Assembly (NCBI GenBank): GCA_019918135.1
Contig: WBZZ01001282.1
Coordinates: 16,001-80,000 of the forward strand
DNA: 64,000 nt
Direction of reading: 5' to 3'
DNA from: Paulinella micropora
Taxonomy: Eukaryota > Cercozoa > Imbricatea > Euglyphida > Paulinellidae
Shown: positions 33,232-42,681 of the stretch, piece after piece
How the letters are laid out: each line of letters starts with the position of its first letter
Numbering within the stretch: the stretch's first letter is position 1
Position numbers and translations under genes: made by a program
The notes under the pieces: generated by a model
Database searches by the model: none
The model's input: only the letters and a program-made list of their open reading frames with translations
Told to the model about the DNA's origin: nothing

Positions 33232-34628
33232 TTAATAAAAAGAAATATCTACCTTCGGTCTTTTTTGCCGATAGTCTTGTACCTCCGCCTCGGGGATCTG
33301 CGTTCTCATCAACCCAAGGCAGAGTGTGCGCAGCGACCGACATTTCTGCAACGCCGCAATTGTAGTGATGTTTTTGCATAGATGGATTTTAATGTCCCGC
33401 AGCGAGCCACAGTTCTGCAGTCCGGCTACACTGTTGTTGTCTAGGCCTGCGCATTGATGGAGAGTTAAATCCAAAAGAACAGGAAAATCGCGTAGTACAC
33501 TGAGGTCCTTGATGGCTTACACTCCACCAGCTCAAGTTTGGTCAGCTTGGGGCAGCCTTGCAGCTCAGCCAGGTCTTCGCTGGTGATATTGCAATCATTA
33601 GCCTCAGCTCTACTAGTCCCGGAAACCCTAACAAATGGAGCAGCACTTGCGGGCTGGGGCAGTCCGTGAGATTAATCTTTAGGGTTTCGAGCTGGAGTGT
33701 GTACAGTGCGGGCAGGTCCGTGCCCGTGATGTTGCTGCAGTCCAGTAAGTCTAAGTGGTGCAGTGATCTTATTGGCGTTATGAGCCCAAACATGGACTCT
33801 GGAAATTCGCAGAAGCTCAGGCGGTTGAGTTGGTTGAGCGTGGGGAAAGCAGTCTGAGCTCCCGATACAGAAATATTTACTCAGGTTGAGCTCCTCTAAT
33901 TGCAGACCCCGGAGTCCCCGGCCAGTGATTCTTGGACAGTTTTCTAAGTCCAAGCCTTGTAACTGTGTTAACCTTTGCAGCGTCGAGTCAGTAATTTTTG
34001 CGCAGCCCGTCAATCCCAGGTGCTTCAGGTTCGTAAAGCTGGGCAGTGCCACCTTTAATTCGGCGTCCGTGATCTCGCTGTCTTCGAGGCGCAGCACAGA
34101 AGGCGAGCTTGCGCTCTGCAGCCGCTGCAAACATGCGTTTGTGTTGACGTTGCGGACGATGTGTAGGCTGCTAATCGCAGAGAACGCCCCCAGAATTTCT
34201 GGCGACGTTGAGCCAAAGACTGCTAACTCTTGAACCCGCAGGCCCGTGACCAGCGACTTTAGTTTCCTTTGGCTCGCGGCCGAAAGGCATGGGATGTCCA
34301 GGCTGACTATCGTCCGAGGAGGGATTTGGTAAACGGGGGCAAACAGCGATAAAATTTTGCGGTGTGAACCAAAGCGTAGGTTGAGCTCGGGCTGGAAGTG
34401 TGCCCAAAATTCATATGATGTTACAACCGTCTTGAAATGCTTGCACACCAAGTTGCAATCAGCGGCTTCCTCGGCACCTGCTAGGTCCCTGACCAGCGGC
34501 CAGATATCCAAAGGCAAAAGAAACAGCCACGAAACGGCGTTAGCTGGCAAAGCTTGAGTGTCCGTGCGCGGGTATTTTCTCTTCCGTTCGTCGACGTGCT
34601 CTGCCCCCGAGTTTTTCGGACGGAACAT
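33232..34628 (-). pseudogene. F-box/LRR family member 3 (copy in B2)
   Basis: ATG 34628-34626. Same as 29656-31052, with the same frame changes at the equivalent positions (about 33846 and 33540). Sharing both lesions means they predate the duplication, or the two copies were built from the same reads. Confidence 0.8.
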
Positions 34629-34747
34629 ACTCTTTTTTTTTCTCTTGCTAGGCAGAAGGAAGCTGGACGTCAGCAGAACGGAAAAAGGATGGGGGGAATT
34701 GGCGTACCGCAGTAAAAAAAAATTGTCCCCCCCCCCTTCCTTTTTTT

Positions 34748-34795
<48 letters not shown>
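34748..34795 (-). promoter_or_regulatory. Expanded TATA tract of the B2 F-box/LRR copy
   Basis: TA run of about 22 dinucleotides, one or two units shorter than in B1, in the same promoter context. Confidence 0.6.
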
Positions 34796-34796
<1 letters not shown>

Positions 34797-34965
34797 GGCA
34801 AATAAAAAGGGGTTCTGGCATCCCAAGCAACAAACGATTCTAGGCGGGCGGGTGGGGAGAAGCTTTTTTTTGTGTAATTGGAACAGAGCTGTGTGGGTGC
34901 GGAGAAGACAAAAGTGACAGTGGCCCCCCTCCCCCGCCTTTTCCCGTTAACAGAACTGTGACACA

Positions 34966-36405
34966 GTGGTCCCTCTCCCCCTCCCCCCCCCCCCCGATAT
35001 CGAAGCCTGCCACAAAGTGAAGGATGAAACAGGCGTCAGCCTGTCAGCTGAAAAACAAAAAGTCATTCTTCATCTCGTGTGCTGTCTCTCCGCGGTCCTG
35101 GCCCGCGCTAAGCTAGCTTTGACCGGCGACGCTATTACGTTCAGCAGCGCCAACATTACGTACAGTACGGACCAGGTGCTGCTGGTAGACGGAATCAGCG
35201 TGCGCGACCTGGCGGCCAAACTAGCGGCGCTGAATGCGACCGTGGCCGCGCAAAGCAATCATATCCGCGAGCTACAGGAAGTTGTGCGCACGCAACAACT
35301 GCGGTTCGAGGAGCTCGGTGCACAACAGTCGCGACCCATAAACTCGAACGACACTTCCAGGCGCGCGACAGACTAGAGTGGTCTCTGGCTAAAAGCGCGG
35401 GATCACGCTACAGCGGTGCTTGGTATTCGCTAGCCTACGGCAATGGAATGTTTGTTGCGGTCGGCTCCGGAAGTTGGAGCAACGAGTCAACCATGTCTTC
35501 GCCTGACGGACGGAACTGGACGATCCGTCGCACACCTGTTGGATGTAATTGGGAAGATATCGCGTTTGGCGGCGGCATGTTTGTGGCGGTGGGATCCAAG
35601 GGCGGCACCGGCAGCCACGACGGCGTCATGACATCTCCGGACGGCCTAGTCTGGCAGCCTCGCGGGGTGGCGCGTACGGGGGAATGGCACGCCGTCGCGT
35701 TTGGCGCTGGCGTGTTTGTGGCCCTGGGCATACTACGGCCAGACCCGTATTCCGCAGTTGCGACCGCTATGTTTTCTGCCGATGGAATCTCTTGGAACGA
35801 CGGGAGCTTGCCAGCAAACTTTGGTTTTTCTACCTATGGCACTGTGCAGGCGATTGCTTACGGCCAAGAGTCGTTCGTTGCAATCTTACTAAAGGACATT
35901 ACCGGAAACGAGAGACTAGGCACGTTCCTGATATCTGCCGACGCCGGTAGAACCTGGACGGTTCTTGCGGGCGAAATCTATGACAACTACTGGTCTGGTA
36001 TAACTTATGGTGGAAGTTTTTTCGTCGCGGTCGCGGCTGATTGTAAGAACGGACGGACCTGCGCCATGGCGTCGCCTGACGGTCTTACTTGGGCCTATAG
36101 GGTACCTAGCGTCACGGTCGGCGGCTACATTGGTTTCACAGACATCGGCTGCAGTAATGATGGCCTGTTCGTAGGAGTGCGCGAAAATTAGCGATCGCGT
36201 ACTGATATCGCGCGACGGGATTGCTTGGGAACCACACGCTATCCCAAGCATTAAAAATTGGCATGCTATCGCGTATGGCAATCGTTCCTTTGTGGTGCTG
36301 GCCAGTGAGCCTGGCGCGGCAGGGTCTGTGCTAGTGTCACTGTTGCGCGATCCTGGAAACAGTCTGTGCCTGCCTTCTCTAGAAACGTGCACGCTCTTGA
36401 CCTGA
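34966..36405 (+). CDS. Coiled-coil stalk plus beta-propeller (BNR-like) protein
   Basis: Coding signal starts after a C run, with GTG as first possible start and no ATG. The N-terminal 130 residues include a hydrophobic segment and a coiled coil (VRDLAAKLAALNATVAAQSNHIRELQ, split here only for reference). One frame change near 35360 leads to about seven propeller-type repeats of the form FVAVG...SPDG..W: FVAVGSGSW, FVAVGSKGG, FVALGILRP, FVAILLKD, FVAVAADCK, LFVGVRE, FVVLASE. A second one-base change in an A run near 36185 is needed to reach the last repeats and TGA 36403-36405. A trimeric stalk carrying a propeller resembles a fibre or receptor-binding protein; this is inference. Sialidase-like activity cannot be claimed. 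Confidence 0.6.
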
Positions 36406-36735
36406 CGTCCAGCCACATCTTCTTCTTTCTTCTGGTGAACAATGCAAACAAATAACCACCATCGCCGTCTAACGAATGTCTGCATTCTTCACCAGAAGTA
36501 GATACGAATCTCTACCCCCGGGGAAAAAAAAGCAGGTTGGATTTTTTGTTCGAAATCGGCAGTTAAATTTCTAGTCAAAAAAGTTAAAGCAATTAAACAA
36601 AATTCTTGAATTTTTTGCCACCTTCAGAACCCTTTTATTCCACCAGCACCACGACTGTGCAGCGTCAAGGCTACTTCCGAGTTGCAGTCGCCAGTGTCCT
36701 CAGCGAAATCGTGTGCTTTTTATTAAATCAGCGCT
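36406..36735. other. Spacer between convergent genes
   Basis: AT-richer, with A and T runs; holds the 3' ends of the beta-propeller gene (plus) and the nuclease gene (minus). Nothing else seen. Confidence 0.5.
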
Positions 36736-38818
36736 CTAGACCGTGTCGTCGGAATCTGAATCGTCGCCCGTGCCCGGCGGCAGCTCGTGCAAGATTGCCG
36801 ACGCAGTAGCAAGCGGCTTGTCCTTGATTTTCTCGTACTCGTGCTCCCACGCGTAGAAGACCTGGCAGCCGGCCGGCATTTTCTGTCGAAGGTAGTACAT
36901 GCGGGCCATCGTCTCCCGGTACAAATCTCGGTTGAGACGTCCACTGACAGGCGACCGGCCCTCGGCGTACTTGGGATGCCCGGGAGGAAAGCCGTGGTAC
37001 GCGTTTCCGTGGAACTCGTACACACAGTTCCTTGCAGCGTCGTAGCCGTCCAACAGCAACTTCGTGCCCGGGACTTGGGTTTCGGACCCCTGCGGGCTGT
37101 CGCTGCCGTTCACAAAGTGCTTGTGCTGGATCTTGCAGCACATGGTCTCAAGCCTGTCCCATAACCTGCACGCCGCGATCGAGCAGCCGGCGGCTGGCTT
37201 AGGAATCAACCCGCGCGCAAAAGCGTGCTCCGCGCAGAGTCTATTGCCTCGTCCTTGCTCATCCGCAAAGGCAGCCTCTTTTTCCGAGCCAGTCGGACAG
37301 TCCTGACAGGGCCTTAGCACCTCATGGCAGCCGCGCGCCCGTGCGTGCTCCGCGCAGAGTTTGTTGGCCCTGCCCTGCTCGTCGGAATAGCAAGCATATC
37401 TTATACTCTCATGTGGACAGTCTTCACAAGGATTTCGCACCGCATGACAGCCGCGCGCCCGTGCGTGCTCTGCACAAAGCTTTTTGTTATTGCCCTGCTC
37501 ATCGGAAAGGAAGCATCTTTTTTACTGTCACTTGGACAGTCCTGACACTGTCAGGGCCTTAGCACCTCATGGCAGCCGCGCGCCCGCGCGTGCTTTGCAC
37601 AAAGCTTGTTATTCATGCCATGCTCATCTACAAAAGCATCCCTTTTTTTTGAGCCAGCTGGACAGTCCCCACAAGGCCTTGGCACCTCGTGGCAGCCGCG
37701 CGCCCGCAAAACATCGTCACCGCCAGCAGCGTGCCGGGCCTCGGGTCCAGGCGCGGCAGGAGCAGGCGCAGCCCGCGCAAGTTTCCGTGCAGCATGTCGC
37801 AGAAGTCTAGGTACGCCACGTCCCAGCGCGTCTCTGTGTTTGCGGTCTCCAGCAGCTGCTGCAACGAGCGGCGGTGCACGTGAACGCCTGGTAGCCGCTG
37901 TTGCTCGAGCGCGTCGCAGACGTCCGCGCAGAAGTTGGGCACATCTACCGACACTGTGGTACCGCTCGCAAGCCCCGCTGCCCGTAGCGCGCGGCAGCTC
38001 GCACCGTCGTGCCCGTCCAGCACCAGCGCCCGTATTCCGCCGGACCGCGTCTCCCCCAGCGCTTGGGCGTGGCGGCAAATAGTGGCGTTGCAGAGTTCCT
38101 TGAACTTCGGGTCCCGCGCGCCGTTGAACGTGTCAATTGCGCGGGCCTTGGTGTCGCTCTGCCCGTCGAGGACTCGGGCGGCCGCACGTAGTTCTACGTC
38201 GAACAGCGGCACGGCCGCGTACTGGCTCTTACCGTGCCAGCGGTCCGCGCCGCGGTAGATGATTTCGGCCCACAGCACTCCGTCGATCTCTCTGGCGCGC
38301 TTGCCAACCTTGTACTCGTGCGCGTGGTACCTCTCCCTCTGGAGCTTGCCGTCTAAAATTGCCCGCGAGATCAGCCCGCACCCGTACTCTACCTCCCACG
38401 CCAGAAACCAGGCGGCGCGGCTGTCGCTGGCCAATTCTTCGTCGTGCCACTGCACACCGCCCGCCTCGACCGAGCCGCCACCTTTGCGGGCCTCGCGGAC
38501 CGCGGTGGCGCGCGACTCGTGCTCGGTGGGCCAGTACGACACCACCAAGACAGGCCCCACAGGCGGGCCGTCGCGCAGCTCTCGCACCTCGAATCCGTGC
38601 GCCTTAGCCCTGCACGTCTGCTTCGCTCTCCCTCCTCCTCTTGGCTGTTCGGTTGCTGGCTCGAACCCGTGCGCTGTGCGCCTGGTGTATAATTTCACTG
38701 TGGATGGCCGCTTGGCTTGCATGACAACTACCCGCGAAAAAAGCTGGCTTGTTGTGCTTTGGTTTGGGCCCTGTCCTGAACGCTCCCCACACCCCCACGG
38801 TCGGCTCCCTGGAGTCAT
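36736..38818 (-). CDS. Methyltransferase-like / Cys-repeat / nuclease locus (frameshifted)
   Basis: Coding runs leftward from ATG 38818-38816 (a second Met, MQAKRPSTVK, is at about 38720). First comes a domain of unknown type of about 230 residues. Then a Rossmann-type segment (about 38045-37730) follows with ALVLDGHDGASCRAL, VSVDVPN, WDVAYLDFCDMLHGN and GTLLAVTMF, a pattern seen in methyltransferase-like proteins of algae and giant viruses. Four or five Cys/His repeats of about 39 residues follow (C.DCP...F.DEQGR.NKLCAEHARARGCHEV), resembling EsV-1-7 repeats. The C-terminal frame (37440-36736, stop TAG... read as TCTAGA context) contains DGYDAARNCVYEFHGNAYHG and CQVFYAWEHEYEK, like PD-(D/E)XK nucleases of viruses. 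Frame changes lie at a T run near 37715 and between repeats. Whether this is one protein or two or three genes is unresolved. Confidence 0.55.
37190..37715 (-). repeat. Coding tandem repeat, EsV-1-7-like units
   Basis: Units of about 117-125 bases recur with the core CGCGCAGAG..GTT and CTCATGGCAGCCGCGCGCCCG. Each encodes one CxxCP...LCAEHA Cys/His motif. Some units carry small indels (for example an 11-base repeat of CTGACACTGTCAGGG near 37543), which break the frame between units. Confidence 0.8.
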
Positions 38819-39017
38819 ATGCGCGAGGTTGGGGGGGGGGGGGGGGCGGGCTCGATTGTCTCATATCTTTGCCCTGGAGGGAGGAGGGGAATCATCGCCT
38901 CTGTCCCGTCCTTTACATTTTTCTCTTTCTGTGCGATCGTGCACACACCCCTTCGGTTTGGCCGCTTGTGTGTGTGCAACCATGCACACACCTCCTTCAG
39001 TTCTGGCCGCTTTTTTT
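38189..39017. repeat. Segmental duplication C, copy 2
   Basis: Counterpart of 32122-32952, here in its original context inside the methyltransferase-like gene and its upstream region, including the G run at about 38831-38846. Confidence 0.95.
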
Positions 39018-39070
39018 GTTTGGCAGACAATCTTCTGATTGCCTTTTTTTCTTCTTTTTTTGCTCGGCAC

Positions 39071-39982
39071 ATGCACACGAGGTCAGGCCGAGCTCTCGCA
39101 AAGGGCGAACCCAAGAAAAAGCCGCGCCGCGGGCCACGCCGCGCGCCGGAGATCATGCCGCCGTGCGAGGAGCTGCGCACCAACGTCGTGCCGCTGTAGC
39201 AAGCACACAATCACCACACGTACCCGCTTGACCTCGTCCTGGCCGCGCTGGCAGGCGACGCAGCCGCAAGGCGTGACCAATGCCGCCTGCTCGACAAGCG
39301 GGAAAAGCGCGTAGTGGCCTGGTGCGAGGCCGCCGCCGAGTGTAATCTGGCCTACTGCGAAAACCGCAGGGACGGCGGCGAGTACGTCGAGGAACAGGGC
39401 GAAGAAGAAGAAGAAGAAGAAGAAGAAGAAGAAGAAGAAGAAGAAGAAGGAGAAGAAGAAGAAGAAGAAGAAGATGAAGATGAAGATGAAGATGAAGAGG
39501 ACGAAGACAGCTCCTCGCACGGCGCGGACGAGGAAGACGGAGAGAACAGCGGCGGCAAAAAGGACGGAGAGAGCAGCGGCGACAAAAAGGACGGAGGGAA
39601 CGGCGGCGGTGATAGTGCTAGGCCCGCGTGCCTGCGCGGGAGGCTGGACTCCTCGCACCGGAGTCATTGCCTCTGCGGTGAGGGCATCAGTGACTTATCC
39701 GTGCTCGAACACGTGCCCAGCGGACGTGTCTTCTTTGTCGGCAACATGTGTGCGCGCAAATTTGGGCGCAAGCCACAGCCGCTGTCCAAGCCGGCAGTGC
39801 CACCGCGCAAGCGCCGCCGCCTGCCGACAGCGGCGACGGCAGATTTATCTTCCTCGCTGGCAGAGAGTGTCAGGCAACTGGAGGAGCGCTCGGGAGACAG
39901 CACTACGATCCGGCGGCTGGGTCTGGTCCTGCAGGCGCTGGGCCTGCTCGGAGAGGTGTTGACCCAAGCAGTGGAACCTTGA
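39071..39982 (+). CDS. Acidic protein with CxCG...VG..C zinc motif; in-frame TAG
   Basis: ATG 39071. One frame to TGA 39980-39982, interrupted only by TAG at 39197-39199 (CTG TAG CAA GCA). The N-terminus is basic (KKKPRRGPRRAP). After the TAG come a helical region, then an uninterrupted Glu run from (GAA)n at about 39401-39480, an Asp/Glu run, a Gly/Lys/Asp linker, and SHCLCGEGISDLSVLEHV followed by GRVFFVGNMCARKFG. The latter is the zinc-ribbon-like motif (CxCG with VG..C...F) common in giant-virus proteins. A basic PPRKRRR patch and a helical C-terminus follow. Function unknown; a chromatin or nucleic-acid role fits the charge pattern. Confidence 0.55.
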
Positions 39983-40344
39983 CACACGCCAACACCCCTC
40001 CCTCACCTCTCCCCCGACTCTCCCATTCCCCCGTCCCCATTCTCCCGCCCCGGAAAAGAAAAAAAAAAGGCGTGCAGGAAATAGAAAGGACAAAGGAAAA
40101 GGTAGGGAGAGAAAGCAAAGACACTGTGTGCGCCCCAAAAGAAAAAAGAAACAAGTCCCGAAGTTTCATCGGGAGCGGGAACAGGAGGGGGAGGGGGAGA
40201 GAAAGGTTTGAGAGAAAAAGAAAAGGGACCTCTGGTGTGGCATTCAATAAAAAAGAAAAACAAAGGGGGCTTGATGGGCAGATGAAAGGATTTTTTTTAA
40301 AAAAGCTCTCTTCCGGTCACAGACAAAAAAAAAAAAGAAAGACC
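39983..40344. other. Spacer, C-rich then A/G-rich
   Basis: CCCTCCCTCACC block, then a purine-rich AGAAAAGAAA tract. Probably promoter and 5' UTR of the next gene; TTCAATAAAAAAG lies at 40243. No gene seen. Confidence 0.5.
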
Positions 40345-41654
40345 ATGTTTGCAAAGAAAACCTCGCGTTGGCGTTACAAGATAGTGCCTTTAGAAAATCA
40401 AGGCACGGGACCATCACACATTTCGTCTGCGATGTTCTGTGTAAGTGGTTTAAGGCCTGGCTGCAGGAGCTCGCGTACTTCAGCCTGCTCGCCAGGTGGA
40501 ACCCCGTGTCACTGTCACTGTCGCGCATCGCGTTCGTGGGCATCTACACTGCCATACTCACTTCGCTGTACCTGAAGGACAGCCTGCACATACCCGGCAT
40601 CAGCCCGACGGTGCCGAGCAGCATCCTGACGGCGGTTACTTTCTTTACTAGTTCGGTGTACGCCCGGGCCGAATCCCGGCGGACCCAGAACATCCGCGAA
40701 TTCAACATGTTTCTCCAGGCGTTGATGTCCCTAGCCCTAGCTATGAACTACCGTCTGGGCGGAACGGAGAACAAGACGCAACCAGCCAATGTTCAAGATT
40801 TAAGTAATTCCGAACCCGAGCTCGTACCGGACGAAAGCGATACACTAGTACCAGGAAACAAGAAAAACAAACCGCCACCGGAGAAAGCCGTCAAGCCCCG
40901 AAAAGACCACGGACCGTCGGTCACGGAGAACAAAACGCAAGACACAAATGCCAATAAGGTCAGGTGTCTCATTGAGCGGCTCAAGCGGATCCTTGACATC
41001 CACGTCAAGGCAGGCGAGAAGGGCTGGATCTTGGACACGCACGCCAAGGCGGGCGAGAAGGGCAGGACCGTGTGCAGTCAGACGTGCCAACCGGTCATTC
41101 AGTGCGTGCACACTTCGGTGTGCACTCTTGAAGGTAGCTTATTACTGAAAATCGACGAGAGCAACTGCATCCGGACCGCGATGCTTAGTGCGCAGCTACA
41201 GCTGTCGCGGTTGCGTTTCGAAGTGTCTGAGCTGTCCGGTAATCAAGCTAGCTACTTCGAGCCCCTGCTGTTAGAGCTGGAACAGTCCGTGCGCCGAGTG
41301 TCGGGGCACTACGTGCCCGAGATGCCCGAGATCTCGCGCGTCGTGACTATTTTTGCCTACACTTCGGTCTGGGCCTGGACTATCTACTTGCCCTTTGCCC
41401 TCATCCCGACCACGCAGGGTTACATCTCCGTCCTGGCCACCTGCTTCTCGTCGGTCTTTGTGTGGGCCATCACGGAATCGGCTGGAGGGATCGATGACAT
41501 TTACGCCCAAGAGGAGACCGTCAGTGACCACGACGTTCAGGGGTCAGTCAATTATACCACGGATGTCTTAAACAGAATCCAAGCTGCCTACCCAGAGTCG
41601 GAACAAAAGGGAAAATGGCAGGGAGGGGAGGGGGGGGGGTCAGGTAAGGTTTGA
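40345..41654 (+). CDS. Bestrophin-like anion channel
   Basis: ATG 40345 opens a short frame (MFAKKTSRWRYKIVPLENQ) that must shift near 40390 to the long frame (open from 40368) running to TGA 41654. Four hydrophobic segments are visible: SLSLSRIAFVGIYTAILTSLYL, VPSSILTAVTFFTSSVYARAE, VVTIFAYTSVWAWTIYLPFALI and GYISVLATCFSSVFVWAITESAGGIDD. Segments two and four resemble the bestrophin/UPF0187 patterns FRTNxAYxRWxE and FxxxGIEEIGxEIEdP. A charged, Cys-containing loop of about 200 residues with a duplicated HVKAGEKG/HAKAGEKG motif separates the pairs and is unusual for the family. Expected role: calcium-regulated chloride or anion transport in a membrane. The 3' end overlaps the next gene's start. 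Confidence 0.5.
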
Positions 41655-42247
41655 CAAGAACGGTGAGTATTTAATAGGGCCCCGCGAGGAAGCAGAAAGA
41701 CTTCATGTGCCAACTCACAAAGACCAGCTGAGCAAGATCTGCGAGCAATTCCGACTTCCAATGGAAGGGAAGAAGGAAGAGTTGCGATTGCGCCTGCGCT
41801 CGTACTTCGATTCGCTGGAGGCTCCCGCTGGCGACTCTGCCGGCAACGGCACTTCAACTGCTGATCAGGATACGGAAGGTAACTTTTCTATCTTAACATA
41901 TCGTGCCGCTTGTTTCTGTTGTGTGTGTGTGTGTTTTGGTATGTTTCGACGGATTTGGCGTTCAATGCATTTGCGCCCCGTGGCTTGCGTCTCGTGGGGT
42001 GGGGGGGGGGTAGTATGTTTATTCCGCAGTAGGAGGCGCTGATAGCAGTGTTCGTGGCGGCGGAACGAGTCAGAAGAGTGGCGGCCGCAGCCGTAGCCGT
42101 GGTCACAACCGCGGCAGTGGCAGTGGCCGTGGCCGTGACCGTGGCCGTGGCCGTGGTGGCCGCAGTAAAAAGGAACTGGCGGAAGACTCTGAGGTAGAGG
42201 ATGAAGCATCGTCCTCAGAATCTAACTGGGAAGTGGGAGACGATTAG
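41615..42247 (+). CDS. SAP-domain, Arg/Gly-rich protein, spliced
   Basis: ATG 41615, overlapping the channel gene in another frame. A G run at 41630-41639 needs one extra base to keep the frame into RFDKNGEYLIGPREEAERL. A SAP motif follows (THKDQLSKICEQFRLP, then GKKEELRLRLRSYF), the DNA/RNA-binding helix pair used by chromatin proteins. Intron 41879-42029 (GTAACT...CCGCAG, 151 bases) joins GAA-G to TA-GGA in frame. Exon 2 encodes a run of SRSRGHNRGSGSGRGRDRGR and an acidic end (EVEDEASSSESNWEVGDD), TAG 42245-42247. Likely a nuclear nucleic-acid-binding protein. Confidence 0.65.
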
Positions 42248-42681
42248 TTGGTGTTTGTTCAATGATTCGTGAGCGACCATGTGGTAATTTTTAATTCATG
42301 TATGAATGGTTCGACGCCATACCTCCAGATTGGATAATTGAACCCCCCCCCCCCCCGTCCCCTTCCCTTGACGTTATCAAAGAAATAATCTCTTGATTAT
42401 GTAATATTTAATCAAAACTGCGGCCGGAATTGACCTTCGTTTGCGCGACGTTTGTTGAGAAAACTAGGAGTCTGCGCGTGACTTAGAAAATTCTTGGCCT
42501 ATCATATTTTCCTAATTTTTGCGACCGCCAACAAAGTTGAGCTAATAAAAACTTGTTTTTATTTAAATTATTCATATGCTGAAACTTTTTATTAATATTC
42601 ATGTTCGAAAAATGACTTTGTAAGATCTTACAAAGAATTTGTAAGATCTTACCAAGGGGTTCTGGTATAACAAGACCGGTC
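42248..42681. other. AT-rich spacer
   Basis: C run at 42343-42356. TTGTAAGATCTTACAAAGA is repeated (TTTGTAAGATCTTAC) at about 42617-42652, giving short palindromes just upstream of the next gene; possibly regulatory. Confidence 0.5.

Larger units (their letters stand above)
32961..35693. repeat. Segmental duplication B, copy 2
   Basis: Counterpart of 29390-32121; here the beta-propeller gene continues past the end of the repeat to its natural stop. Confidence 0.95.
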
